A stretch of DNA of 64,000 nucleotides from contig NZ_JBNNWS010000002.1 of the NCBI RefSeq assembly GCF_050281185.1, forward strand, positions 62,001 through 126,000, in the 5' to 3' direction. Shown piece by piece: positions 16,696 through 25,214 of this stretch (positions are counted from its first letter, which is position 1; each line of letters opens with the position of its first letter). The notes below the pieces were generated by a model. That model searched no databases and was not told the origin of the DNA. It was given only the letters and a program-made list of their open reading frames with translations. Source of the stretch: Heyndrickxia sp050281185. GTDB lineage: Bacteria; Bacillota; Bacilli; Bacillales; Bacillaceae_C. The translations under genes and the position numbers were made by a program.

Positions 16696-18645
16696 ATGCT
16701 TTCTTTTTTACAAAAGATCGGTAAATCACTTATGCTGCCAATTGCAGTTTTACCTGCAGCTGGTTTGCTCCTGCGTCTTGGACAACCTGATTTACTAAAT
16801 ATCAAGTTTATTGCTGAGGCGGGTAATGCTTTTTTCGGAAGTATGACATTGGATCCTGCGAATGATCCGGGCGCTGTTTTTAGTAATTTGGCATTACTTT
16901 TTGCCATTGGTGTTGCGATTGGCTTTGCCAAAGATAATAACGGAGCGGCAGCATTAGCAGGTGCGATTGGTTACATGGTATTGGTTTTCACCACTCACGC
17001 TATTAATTCATCTGTTAACATGGGGGTTCTTGGTGGAATTATTTCTGGTATTGCCGCCGGCTTACTTTACAACCGGTTTCATAATATTCAAATGCCAACG
17101 TGGTTAGCATTCTTTGGCGGGCGGAGATTTATACCAATTGTGACTGCTTTAGTGAGTGTAATTTTAGGAATATTCTTCGGCTTTGTATGGCCATATGTTC
17201 AAAATGGAATTGACTCCATAGCACACTGGATTACAAGTAGAGGTGCTTTTGGATATGGTGTATATGGTTTCCTAAACCGACTTCTTATTCCATTAGGCTT
17301 GCATCACATTATTAATACGCTGGTATGGTTTGATTTTGGAACCTTTACAGATGCTGCGGGAGCTGTTTATCACGGTGATATCACAAGATTCCTTCATGGT
17401 GATAAAACAGCTGGAGTGTTTACAACGGGATTCTTTCCTATTATGATGTTCGGTTTACCAGCAGCATGTCTGGCCATGATTATGGCTGCAAAAAGTGAGC
17501 GCCGCAAGAAGGTTGCAGGGCTATTACTAGGAATGGCTTTAACTTCATTTGTAACAGGTGTAACAGAGCCTATCGAATTTTCATTTATGTTCATCTCCCC
17601 CTTGCTTTATGTGATACATGCCTTGCTAACAGCCACTTCATTTGCAATTACTTATTTACTTGGCATTCATGATTCATTTAGTTTCTCAGCAAGCTTAATT
17701 GATTATATTTTAAACTTTGGTATTGCACAAAAGCCGATTTTGCTCCTTGTTGTAGGCATTATTTATGCAGTTGTTTACTTTATCGCCTTTTACTTCTTCA
17801 TCAAATGGCGCGACTTAAAAACACCTGGCCGTGAAGATGAAGATGAGGTGACAGTTGATGACGTAAATGTTGACGGGGATGATAAATATACAAAAATGGC
17901 TGCCGGTTTCTTGGCAGGACTGGGCGGAAAAGAAAATTTGACCAATATCGATAACTGTACTACCCGCTTACGCTTAGATGTTAAGGACAGTTCAATTATC
18001 GATGAAAGTACGATCAAACGCTTCGGTGCTCGTGGAGTGATGAAACCTAGTAAAACCAATGTTCAAATTGTCGTTGGTCCAGATGTAGAATTCGCTGCAA
18101 ACGCATTGAAAAAAATATATGCAATGGATCAGCCGCCTGAACCAACAATGGCTCCACCTCCTACTCAGCATACTGAAGGTGTAAGTGCTGATACCAATCA
18201 ATTTGCTTCTCCATTAACTGGACAATTAGTAAAAATTGAAAACGTGCCTGATCAAGTCTTTTCTCAAAAAATGATGGGGGACGGATTTGGAATTGATCCA
18301 CAAGAAGGGATTGTACATGCTCCTTTCAACGGAGTTGTAAAATCTGTATTCCCCACTAAGCATGCTCTCGGATTGGAAACCGATGATGGACTTGAAGTTT
18401 TAATCCATATGGGACTTGATACGGTTAACTTAAAAGGTGAAGGCTTTACCGTTTATGTAAACGAAGGCGATCAAATTTCACTCGGACAAAAAATTGCTGA
18501 AATCGATATTCAAGCAATTAAGGACAAAGTACCATCATTAGTTACACCTATTGTCTTTACGAATCTTAAAGAAGACCAGCATGTGAAGTTATTAAAAGAA
18601 GGATTAATTCGCCATGGTGAAAAAGGATTTTTTGAAATTGTATAA
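16696..18645 (+). CDS. nagE: PTS N-acetylglucosamine permease, EIICBA
   Basis: Takes up N-acetylglucosamine with concomitant phosphorylation to GlcNAc-6-phosphate. All three domains are fused in 649 residues. EIIC spans about 1-380, with LPIAVLPAAGLLLRLGQPDLL at the start and GVTEPIEFSFMF near 290. EIIB is about 397-480 with phospho-Cys421 in DNCTTRLRLDV. EIIA is about 500-649 with the active His571 in VLIHMGLDTV. Sequence and domain order follow E. coli NagE; B. subtilis NagP lacks EIIA. A glucose permease is less likely because the EIIC N-terminus is NagE-like. AAAGGAGGGG precedes the ATG. Deacetylase and deaminase genes are not adjacent. Confidence 0.92.
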   Translation: MLSFLQKIGKSLMLPIAVLPAAGLLLRLGQPDLLNIKFIAEAGNAFFGSMTLDPANDPGAVFSNLALLFAIGVAIGFAKDNNGAAALAGAIGYMVLVFTTHAINSSVNMGVLGGIISGIAAGLLYNRFHNIQMPTWLAFFGGRRFIPIVTALVSVILGIFFGFVWPYVQNGIDSIAHWITSRGAFGYGVYGFLNRLLIPLGLHHIINTLVWFDFGTFTDAAGAVYHGDITRFLHGDKTAGVFTTGFFPIMMFGLPAACLAMIMAAKSERRKKVAGLLLGMALTSFVTGVTEPIEFSFMFISPLLYVIHALLTATSFAITYLLGIHDSFSFSASLIDYILNFGIAQKPILLLVVGIIYAVVYFIAFYFFIKWRDLKTPGREDEDEVTVDDVNVDGDDKYTKMAAGFLAGLGGKENLTNIDNCTTRLRLDVKDSSIIDESTIKRFGARGVMKPSKTNVQIVVGPDVEFAANALKKIYAMDQPPEPTMAPPPTQHTEGVSADTNQFASPLTGQLVKIENVPDQVFSQKMMGDGFGIDPQEGIVHAPFNGVVKSVFPTKHALGLETDDGLEVLIHMGLDTVNLKGEGFTVYVNEGDQISLGQKIAEIDIQAIKDKVPSLVTPIVFTNLKEDQHVKLLKEGLIRHGEKGFFEIV

Positions 18646-18648
18646 GGT

Positions 18649-18676
18649 TACAAGCGGGGCTAAGCTTCCGCTTGTA
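18649..18676 (+). terminator. possible terminator hairpin after nagE
   Basis: TACAAGCGG and CCGCTTGTA form a nine-base stem with a ten-base loop just after the stop. No clear T-run follows, so its strength is uncertain. Confidence 0.45.
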
Positions 18677-18849
18677 CTCATAATGTAATTATTTGTCCCC
18701 TGATTCTCCAAGAATGTCGACAGAAAGTTGTTTGGTCCTCAGAGCTAAGAAAATGGTCCATACCTTAAAAAAAATGGTCTTGAAATCCAAAAAAATGATC
18801 CCCTCAAAAAAATGTTTGAAGTTGAACCTAATTATAATTCGTACTCTAC

Positions 18850-18883
18850 AAAAAAAGAACCAAACCACTAAAGGTTTAGTTCT
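18850..18883 (-). terminator. terminator of the amidohydrolase gene
   Basis: On the minus strand AGAACTAAACC pairs with GGTTTGGTTCT (G-U allowed) and is followed by seven T. Confidence 0.8.
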
Positions 18884-18893
18884 CTACATTCCA

Positions 18894-20162
18894 TTATTGA
18901 GTTACTAAACTAGCCTTCCCAACACGTAAATCTTTTACAATCTGACCATCCTTCACAACGGTCACGATATTCGTTTGATCTTCAAGTGACGAAATATTTG
19001 CTAATGGATCCTCTTTTGTAATTACGAGATCGGCAAGTTTTCCTTCCTCTAATGTACCTAGTTTATCATCCCAGCCCATACATTCAGCCGCTACCTTCGT
19101 TGTTGCTACGATCGCTTCCATTGGACTCATTCCTACATTGCACATGAGATTTAGTTCACGAAGGTTTGTGCCATGCGGCATAACACCTGCATCGGTACCC
19201 ATCGCTATTTTCACACCTGCTTTATAGGCTTTCGCTATACTTTCTTGATGAATATCTACTACTTCAAGAGACTTTTGAATTGCATGCGCTGGCATATTAT
19301 CGCTGTTTTTTCCTTGTTCCAAAACAGCTACTGGAGCAAGCAATGTTGGAACTAAGTATGTTCCATGCTTTAACATTAATTCAATAGCTTCATCATCTAA
19401 ATAAATTCCATGCTCAATCGAGTGAATGCCTGCTCGAACCGCATTTTTTATTCCTTCTGCACCTTGTGCATGGGCCATTACTTTAATGCCACGGCGGAAT
19501 CTTGCTTCTTCTACGATAATTTTCAATTCTTCTAATGAGAATTGTGTAAACTCAGGATGATCGGTCGGACTCATAACCCCGCCTGTCGCATGGACCTTAA
19601 TAATATCGGCTCCTGCTCGTAACATTTCCCGTACCTTTTGACGAACCTGTTCAGGACCATCACAAAAACCGCTCGGCAAACCTGGATAGGAAGGACTAGT
19701 CGTGTCTATACCGGATATTGTCCATCCGTCACCGTGACCACCAGTAATTGTAAGTGGATTAATACTTACCTGCATACGCGGCCCTAGAACTAGTCCATTT
19801 TCTACTGCTTCCTTTACTCCTACATCGGTAAATCCTGCATCACGAACTGAAGTAACTCCTGCATTAATTGTCTTTTTCATATACTCAATTGCTTGGTAAA
19901 ATCGATAAGAAAATGGAGTTGCCAAAGATTTTCTTATGTCGGTAAATTCCATCATCATATGAACATGTGTATCAATAAATCCAGGAAGAATGTAGCCGTT
20001 CTCTGCATCAATAACTTCAACATCTTCGTTTGGAAGATTAATATCATCTAGTTTTCCAACTTGTTCAATTCTATTATCTTTTATCAAAACTGCCGCATCC
20101 TGAATCGGCACTCCGCCATTACCATCAATAAGTGTTCCGTTTTTTACTAAGGTGTAAGTCAT
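18894..20162 (-). CDS. metal-dependent amidohydrolase (imidazolonepropionase-like)
   Basis: A 422-residue member of the amidohydrolase superfamily, in the branch that includes imidazolonepropionase-like and Xaa-Pro dipeptidase (prolidase-type) enzymes. Visible metal ligands are HVHMMMEF (about residues 66-73), the carboxylated-lysine candidate in DIIKVHATGG, MAHAQG, SIEHGIY and the final Asp in GTDAGVMPHG. Flanking beta-sandwich segments lie at the N-terminus (LVKNGTLIDGNG) and C-terminus (KLADLVITKEDPL). The ATG chosen has GGAG eight bases before it; a GTG three codons earlier overlaps that site. The cytosolic enzyme probably cleaves an amide or cyclic amide. The substrate cannot be read from the sequence. 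Confidence 0.85.
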   Translation of the reverse strand: MTYTLVKNGTLIDGNGGVPIQDAAVLIKDNRIEQVGKLDDINLPNEDVEVIDAENGYILPGFIDTHVHMMMEFTDIRKSLATPFSYRFYQAIEYMKKTINAGVTSVRDAGFTDVGVKEAVENGLVLGPRMQVSINPLTITGGHGDGWTISGIDTTSPSYPGLPSGFCDGPEQVRQKVREMLRAGADIIKVHATGGVMSPTDHPEFTQFSLEELKIIVEEARFRRGIKVMAHAQGAEGIKNAVRAGIHSIEHGIYLDDEAIELMLKHGTYLVPTLLAPVAVLEQGKNSDNMPAHAIQKSLEVVDIHQESIAKAYKAGVKIAMGTDAGVMPHGTNLRELNLMCNVGMSPMEAIVATTKVAAECMGWDDKLGTLEEGKLADLVITKEDPLANISSLEDQTNIVTVVKDGQIVKDLRVGKASLVTQ

Positions 20163-20298
20163 AAATAGCACTCCAATCTTTATAATGTTTATGCAATTTA
20201 TAATATTCTATCATAAACAGATTAGATATTACTAGAATTTTTAGTCTTTTTCGTAAAACTAAATTTCCCTTTATTTAGATAAAGAGTGCCAATGTTCC

Positions 20299-21540
20299 TT
20301 ATCTACCTTCATAAAATTCAATCGCATCTACATTTTTAATCCATTCTCTAGCATCTGTCCCATCAGGTTTAGCTTTCCAAAGTGTTCGTTTTAGATCTGT
20401 GATGGACGTTCCTCTTAACCAAACAAGCTTTCCAATAGACTCGACAAACAGCGGACTGTAGTCACCATATCCTTTCGGTGGTTTTGTAATATTCACTTGT
20501 TTCTTTGTCTCAATATTGATTGAATAGAGCTCGGGTAATGGATGCTTACTAAAGTCATTAGACCATTCCGTTTCTTTTACTCTTGATGTTACGATTGTTT
20601 TGTCGGTTACCCAATCAAAATCAAGATCAGCATAGTTTGGAGGTGTATATGTTCCTGATACAGGCATTTCCCGAATCTTTAAATCTTTATTCTTAAAACC
20701 AAAAACAATTCGTCCTCCACCAGCAATAAACGCAATTGTATCACTTGATGGTGCCCATTTAGGCTTACCTACCCCAAAAATAACTTCATCTAATACATGA
20801 AAATCTTTTCCATCCTTAGATATCACACAAAGCATATTACTATCCATCGACCAGGAAGCAGTTGGTGAAACAATAAAGGAAATCCATTTATGACTTGGGG
20901 AGAACTCAAAATTCCCTGCATATACCGCTATAATTTTATTATTATTAACCCCTATTTCTCTCGGGAGAGTATAAAAAGGTTTGACACCTCCAAATAAAAC
21001 AATATCCTTATAATTCTCATTTACTTTTTTGGTAAATAGAATCGCACTTGACCATCCATCTGGTCTCAAAACTCCTGCAGATGAAAGCAGAAATCCACTT
21101 CCATCTGGTAACCACGTATAACTATCAACACCTGTTGCAATGTTATAGAATCGTTTAAAATTTGAAATGTCCAATATTCCTCTGGAATTGAAAGCGACGA
21201 TATTTTTGTTTGGTGCCCATGTTGGGGAATAGCCATCATAAAAAATTTTTTTCTTTTCTTTAGTTTCAATGTTATATACCCATACTTCAACTTGCTTCTC
21301 ATTTTCTTGGAATTTAGAAGGAGCTTCATTTTGATATAGTAACCACTTTCCATCATGTGACCATTTTGGGCTATCATATACTTTACCTGTGTTGGTAATT
21401 TGTTTTTCTTTGTTGTTTATAAGGACCCATAGATTTCCATCCCTGATAAAACCTGCTTTTACATCCTTTTCTCCTGTTGCTAATATGGATACCGGAAAAA
21501 GAATTGATAATACAATCGTTAACAAAAGAATCCTTCCCAT
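20299..21540 (-). CDS. secreted TolB-like beta-propeller protein
   Basis: A 413-residue exported protein. An N-terminal signal peptide (MGRILLLTIVLSILFPVSIL) precedes a series of TolB/WD40-like blades. The recurring blade motif is WSxDGKWLLY or variants: WSHDGKWLLYQ, WAPNKNIVAF, WLPDGSGFLL, FSPSHKWISF and WAPSSDTIAF. About six blades can be counted. Such proteins usually bind other proteins or wall components outside the membrane; no catalytic residues are evident. AGAGGGG precedes the start. A terminator lies behind the convergent gap to the YvrJ gene. The role is unknown. Confidence 0.75.
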   Translation of the reverse strand: MGRILLLTIVLSILFPVSILATGEKDVKAGFIRDGNLWVLINNKEKQITNTGKVYDSPKWSHDGKWLLYQNEAPSKFQENEKQVEVWVYNIETKEKKKIFYDGYSPTWAPNKNIVAFNSRGILDISNFKRFYNIATGVDSYTWLPDGSGFLLSSAGVLRPDGWSSAILFTKKVNENYKDIVLFGGVKPFYTLPREIGVNNNKIIAVYAGNFEFSPSHKWISFIVSPTASWSMDSNMLCVISKDGKDFHVLDEVIFGVGKPKWAPSSDTIAFIAGGGRIVFGFKNKDLKIREMPVSGTYTPPNYADLDFDWVTDKTIVTSRVKETEWSNDFSKHPLPELYSINIETKKQVNITKPPKGYGDYSPLFVESIGKLVWLRGTSITDLKRTLWKAKPDGTDAREWIKNVDAIEFYEGR

Positions 21541-21700
21541 TCTTGACGCCCCTCTCTTAAAAATTGTTCATATATCTAATATTTCTATCGTTTTCCATTT
21601 TATGTATTTACTAGTACTTAGAATCAAAAGGATCGATTGATTCCACTTCCCGGTTTCATTAAGCAATATATAGGAATAAAAGACACTAGTTTCCTAAAAT

Positions 21701-21740
21701 AAAAAAGCTTGAAAGGTTCTCTTCCCCCTTCAAGCTTTTT
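21701..21740. terminator. bidirectional terminator after the YvrJ operon
   Basis: AAAAAAGCTTGAA and TTCAAGCTTTTT pair around a 15-base pyrimidine-rich loop, ending four bases before the YvrJ stop codon. Confidence 0.85.
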
Positions 21741-21743
21741 CTC

Positions 21744-21887
21744 CTACTCGATATTCTTCAATCGCTCCGGCAAACTTTGAATGGATTGCACAACAGCCTC
21801 TAGTTTCGTTTCAATACGGTACAGTAGATACAGTGTGACAACGATAGGAAAGCCTACCTCACCAATGAAGGACATTAGCTGATCCAC
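21744..21887 (-). CDS. YvrJ family protein, 47 aa
   Basis: A small membrane protein with the conserved YvrJ pattern MSFIGEVGFPIVVTLYLLYR followed by IETKLEAVVQSIQSLPERLK. The single helix spans about residues 8-24, with a short amphipathic tail. I start at the GTG eight bases after AAGGGAG; an in-frame GTG three codons earlier lies inside that site. It is the last gene of a three-gene operon with the DUF2922 and DUF1659 genes, an arrangement that recurs in Bacillus. The function of the family is unknown. Confidence 0.85.
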   Translation of the reverse strand: MDQLMSFIGEVGFPIVVTLYLLYRIETKLEAVVQSIQSLPERLKNIE

Positions 21888-21982
21888 TTGTTTCACTCCC
21901 TTCTATTAAAAAAATGATTTTCTCAAAGGTTTTTGCCATTTCGCACAGGATGTAAAATCCTAATGGCATCTTGTCTTTATTA

Positions 21983-22020
21983 AAAAAACATGAAAGGCCT
22001 GTCCAATTGGACGAAGGCCC
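21983..22020 (-). terminator. hairpin between the DUF2922 and YvrJ genes
   Basis: AGGCCT repeats flank the palindrome TCCAATTGGA, and on the minus strand T-rich sequence follows about five bases later. It may terminate or attenuate transcription before the YvrJ gene. Confidence 0.5.
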
Positions 22021-22035
22021 TCATCATAAGCTGTA

Positions 22036-22254
22036 TTATTCAACTGTGTAATCTGTTACATTGTTTTCGATCAATCTAGCCCCTTTAATTTCAGTATACG
22101 AGGAACCCATTGAATTTCGAAACACATCTGCAGCGATGATTTTTTCCATAGCAGCTTTTACATTTGCAGTATCTACTGGTTCGATTGGATCCTCGATCGA
22201 TATTCTGGCTGTTTTATTGTCTTCAGTATTAAATTGAAGCTCTAATGTTTTCAC
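22036..22254 (-). CDS. DUF2922 family protein
   Basis: A 72-residue cytosolic protein matching DUF2922. It has the start KTLELQFNTEDNKTARISIE, then PxEPVDTANVKAAMEKIIAADVF and the ending GARLIENNVTDYTVE. The GTG chosen is eight bases after AAGGAGG. A second in-frame GTG overlaps the ribosome site. The DUF1659 gene just upstream has exactly the same arrangement of ribosome site and start. Unknown function. Confidence 0.88.
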   Translation of the reverse strand: MKTLELQFNTEDNKTARISIEDPIEPVDTANVKAAMEKIIAADVFRNSMGSSYTEIKGARLIENNVTDYTVE

Positions 22255-22288
22255 TTCTCTCACCTCCTTATCCTATAGTTTAAGATTA

Positions 22289-22507
22289 CTAGGCTCTGAT
22301 ATCCGAGCTATCAATTCGCTCGATACCAAAGAGATTTTTTTGTGACAATGAACCGATTGCCTGTGCTGCCTGAAGCAGTTCATCTGTGGTTGCTTCAAGT
22401 CGAACGTTGTTGAACGTCTTCACTTTAGTAATAGGCTTTCCTTTATCATCCACTCCACCGTCAAAAGCTAGTTTTAAACCAGCTTTCTTTAAAAGTAGCT
22501 GTGCCAT
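22289..22507 (-). CDS. DUF1659 family protein
   Basis: A 72-residue protein with the DUF1659 pattern: MAQLLLKKAGLKLAFDGG, GKPITKVKTFNNVR and ATTDELLQAAQAIGSLSQ. The sequence IxxID or ERIDSS near the end is typical. The ATG is eight bases after AAGGAGG. It is the first gene of the operon with DUF2922 and YvrJ. The DUF1659-DUF2922 pair forms one of the most conserved small-gene pairs in Bacillaceae, but neither has a known role. Confidence 0.88.
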   Translation of the reverse strand: MAQLLLKKAGLKLAFDGGVDDKGKPITKVKTFNNVRLEATTDELLQAAQAIGSLSQKNLFGIERIDSSDIRA

Positions 22508-22617
22508 GCTGATCACCTCCTTTCACTCTTTATATATAAATGAAAGGAGAAATGGGACACTAAATATAAAAAAAAATCAATGAAAGAAAATTTCCTCCAT
22601 TGATAAACGTTCATTAT

Positions 22618-23028
22618 TTATTCTTTACTGTTCTTGTTTTTCCTTAAAAACATTCTCACTATCAAAATAGCGAGTAATGCTCCTCCTGAATCGAGCATCA
22701 CATCGTATATAGAAGATGTTCGATTGGGTACGAGTGATTGGTGGAACTCGTCGCTAGCTGCATAGAGAGTCGTTAAAAACCAAGCAATAGACAGCTTATT
22801 TTTTTGAATGGCATTATATAAAAATATACCTAATAAACCGAATACACTAATATGGGCAAGTTTTCGTATGATAAAATTCAATACTCCAGCTATCTCATTG
22901 TTTAATCCTGTAATCCTTTCAATGATTTGTAGAGTATTGGATCCAGTGGATGCGGGTGAAGCAGTAAACTTATAGATGAGTACACACATGATGATGGCAA
23001 GGATCCACCAGATAGTTTGTTTTTTCAT
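22618..23028 (-). CDS. VanZ-like membrane protein
   Basis: A 136-residue membrane protein of the VanZ family. It has four hydrophobic segments (about residues 6-22, 62-82, 85-100 and 110-128), the conserved KLAHISVFGLLG at about 57-68, and YAASDEFHQSLVPNR followed by DVMLDSGGALL. The Asp/Glu-His-Gln loop is the family signature. AAAAGG precedes the start. VanZ itself gives slight teicoplanin resistance; most homologues, including this one, have no demonstrated role. Confidence 0.88.
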   Translation of the reverse strand: MKKQTIWWILAIIMCVLIYKFTASPASTGSNTLQIIERITGLNNEIAGVLNFIIRKLAHISVFGLLGIFLYNAIQKNKLSIAWFLTTLYAASDEFHQSLVPNRTSSIYDVMLDSGGALLAILIVRMFLRKNKNSKE

Positions 23029-23044
23029 AATATCAACCTTTTCA

Positions 23045-23710
23045 TTATATTGATTTTATTAATTCAATGCCTTCATTTTTAGGGCTGTTTACTAGTGCAG
23101 ATATAGTATAAGCCTCCATTTCATCTGAATCATAAGGTACTAAAAGGGATTTTAAAAATTCCTCCTCCTGAATGGAGCGATCTAACCATGCACTTTCTGA
23201 TTCCTTCGTTAAAATAACAGGCATTCGCTCATGAATATCCTTCATTAGTTCATTCGCCTCTGTCGTAATGATGGTACAGGATTGAAGGACCGTTCCATTT
23301 TGATCCCAGCGATCCCAAAGCCCTGCAAATGCAAATGGTAGTTTGTTTTTTAAGCGAATATGAAAAGGTGTTTTTTGCTTACCTTCCTTTTTCCATTCAT
23401 AAAAACCGTCTGCTACTATAAGACAGCGTCTCCTAGCCAATAATCGTTTAAAGCTGGGCTTTTCATTAATCGTCTCTGCTCTTGCATTGATCATTTTATA
23501 TCCTATCTTTGGATCATTTGCCCACGACGGTACGAGCCCCCATCGCAGAAAACCTCCGCGATTTCCTGTTTCACCTTGAACGACAGATAGAACCTCCTGA
23601 CTAGGAGCAATATTAAAACGTGGGGAAAATTCAATAAAATCTCCATTGGTCAATTCAAATTGTTCTAATAAAAGCTCTACGCTGGAATAAAGATTATAGC
23701 GACCGCACAA
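23045..23710 (-). CDS. SRAP/HMCES abasic-site processing protein
   Basis: SOS response-associated peptidase family (YedK/HMCES; B. subtilis YoqW), which covalently caps abasic sites in single-stranded DNA through its N-terminal cysteine. The TTG chosen (23710) puts that Cys at position 2 (MCGRYNLYSS) and sits five bases behind AGGAGGGG. A longer frame from 23884 would bury it and must be wrong. Other family motifs are FNIAPSQE, NARAETINEKPSF, GFYEWKKEGKQ and ERMPVILT with the catalytic His. Length 221 residues, normal for the family. It stands after the VanZ gene, 16 bases apart, in the order SRAP then VanZ. Confidence 0.92.
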   Translation of the reverse strand: MCGRYNLYSSVELLLEQFELTNGDFIEFSPRFNIAPSQEVLSVVQGETGNRGGFLRWGLVPSWANDPKIGYKMINARAETINEKPSFKRLLARRRCLIVADGFYEWKKEGKQKTPFHIRLKNKLPFAFAGLWDRWDQNGTVLQSCTIITTEANELMKDIHERMPVILTKESESAWLDRSIQEEEFLKSLLVPYDSDEMEAYTISALVNSPKNEGIELIKSI

Positions 23711-23839
23711 ATCAAACCCCTCCTGTACAACCTCGACTTTTTCCATTATACAACATTTATAAACCTTGTATCTAGGAGGCGGATTCCTTAGTACTTGGTT
23801 TGTGAAAAATAGTTGTTCATTATGAAACACATCAATATC

Positions 23840-24135
23840 GGAATTTCCGGTTTGGATATACCTCATTCGAGTGTTATGTGGCATATCTTGCGGATTTTCC
23901 CGTTTGGATCTACCTCATTCGTGTGTTATGTGGTACTTCTTCTGGCTTTTCCCTTTTGGATCTACCTCATACGAGCGTTATGAGGTACTTCTTTCCGTTT
24001 TTCTCGTTTGGATCTACCTCATCCGAGTGTTATGTGGGACTTCTTCTGGCTTTTCCGACTTGGATCTACCTCATTCGTGGGGTATGAGGTACATCCTTCA
24101 GCTTTTCCGACTTGGATCTTCCTCATTCGAGCGAT
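23840..24135. repeat. tandem array of six 52-bp units
   Basis: The core TTTGGAT-type sequence starts at 23851, 23903, 23955, 24007, 24059 and 24111, exactly 52 bases apart. Units differ at several positions. Each unit holds an imperfect palindrome, best seen in the third copy as ACCTCATA-cgagcg-TTATGAGGT. Overlapping open frames cross it in several phases, but 52 is not a multiple of three and none has a ribosome site. There are no unique spacers, so this is not a CRISPR array. Confidence 0.92.
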
Positions 24136-24138
24136 AAT

Positions 24139-24179
24139 AAAAAAGCTGAAAAGATTCAAATCAAGAATCTTCTCAGCTT
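24139..24179 (-). terminator. terminator of the opp operon
   Basis: On the minus strand AAGCTGAGAAGATTC pairs with GAATCTTTTCAGCTT and is followed by a T-rich tail. It directly borders the 52-bp array. Confidence 0.85.
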
Positions 24180-24199
24180 CCTCTACCTTTGGTAAGTTT

Positions 24200-25198
24200 T
24201 TATTTTTTATTATATAAATGGCAGCTGACAAAGTGGCCAGGTTTTGCTTCATGCCATTCTGGTTTCTTTTGTGCACAGATGTCCATTGCATGCTGGCAGC
24301 GTGTTCTAAATACACATCCACTCGGAGGGTTGATTGGACTTGGAACATCTCCTTGAAGGACAATTCGCTCCCTCTTCAGCTTTGGATTAGCAATTGGAAC
24401 TGCCGAAAGCAGTGCTTGTGTATATGGATGAAGAGGCTCTTGATACAATTCTTCACTTTCAGATAGCTCCATCATATTTCCTAAGTACATTACTAGGATA
24501 CGATCGGAAATATATTTTACCATCGAAAGGTCATGAGCAATAAACAAGTATGTTAGCCCCATTTTTTTCTGTAGCTCTTTTAGTAGATTAACAACCTGCG
24601 CTTGAATTGATACGTCTAGTGCGGATATTGGTTCATCACAAACTATGAACTTCGGATTTAAAGCTAGTGCTCTAGCAATACCAATCCGTTGACGCTGACC
24701 TCCACTGAACTCATGTGGGAATCGGTTGATATGCTCCGGATTCAAGCCTACTAGTTTTAATAACTCAAGTACACGTTCATGTTTCTTTTTCCCTTTTAAC
24801 ACTCCATGAATGCTAAGCGGTTCACCAATAATCTCCTCTACGGTCATTCGTGGATTTAAGGAAGCATACGGATCTTGGAATATAAGTTGAATTTCTTTAC
24901 GAACTTCTGCCATTTCACTTCTATTATTCTCGTAAATATTTTTACCGTTAAAGAGCACTTCACCTTCAGTCGCTTCATATAAACGAATGATTGCTCGTCC
25001 AGCTGTGGATTTTCCACAACCACTTTCACCTACAAGTCCAACAGTCTCTCCCGGATAGATGTCTAGGTTCAAATCATCTACTGCTTTTAAAGCATTATTG
25101 CCAGCACCAAAATATTTCTTTAGATGTTTGACTTGGATAAGAGGAGTAAGAGTGCTCGTCTTGTTCGTATTGTTGGCTTCAATTGTGTTCGAATTCAT
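24200..25198 (-). CDS. oppF: oligopeptide ABC transporter ATPase OppF
   Basis: Second ATPase of the peptide importer, 332 residues. Walker A is GESGCGKS (about 58-65), the signature FSGGQRQR, Walker B FIVCDEPISALD and the H-loop IAHDL. The C-terminal oligopeptide-transporter domain has HPYTQALLSAVP and a cysteine-rich end (PSGCVFRTRCQHAMDICAQKKPEW), the standard Fe-S-type motif of OppF/DppF. AAAGGAGGAG precedes the ATG, 16 bases behind oppD. This cysteine motif differs in form from the cluster in the 2955-3716 ATPase. Confidence 0.92.
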   Translation of the reverse strand: MNSNTIEANNTNKTSTLTPLIQVKHLKKYFGAGNNALKAVDDLNLDIYPGETVGLVGESGCGKSTAGRAIIRLYEATEGEVLFNGKNIYENNRSEMAEVRKEIQLIFQDPYASLNPRMTVEEIIGEPLSIHGVLKGKKKHERVLELLKLVGLNPEHINRFPHEFSGGQRQRIGIARALALNPKFIVCDEPISALDVSIQAQVVNLLKELQKKMGLTYLFIAHDLSMVKYISDRILVMYLGNMMELSESEELYQEPLHPYTQALLSAVPIANPKLKRERIVLQGDVPSPINPPSGCVFRTRCQHAMDICAQKKPEWHEAKPGHFVSCHLYNKK

Positions 25199-25214
25199 CT
25201 AAATCTCCTCCTTT

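Noticed and set aside
18693..18908. 71-codon Lys-rich plus-strand frame
   Set aside because: No ribosome site, low complexity, and it runs through the amidohydrolase terminator.
23711..23884. N-terminal extension of the SRAP protein
   Set aside because: It would remove the catalytic Cys from position 2, and the internal TTG has an excellent ribosome site.
23840..24135. CRISPR array
   Set aside because: The units are contiguous and imperfect, without unique spacers, and no cas genes are present.
23871..24217. Overlapping open frames in several phases
   Set aside because: They are translations of the 52-bp tandem repeat and its borders, share similar peptide in all frames and lack ribosome sites.
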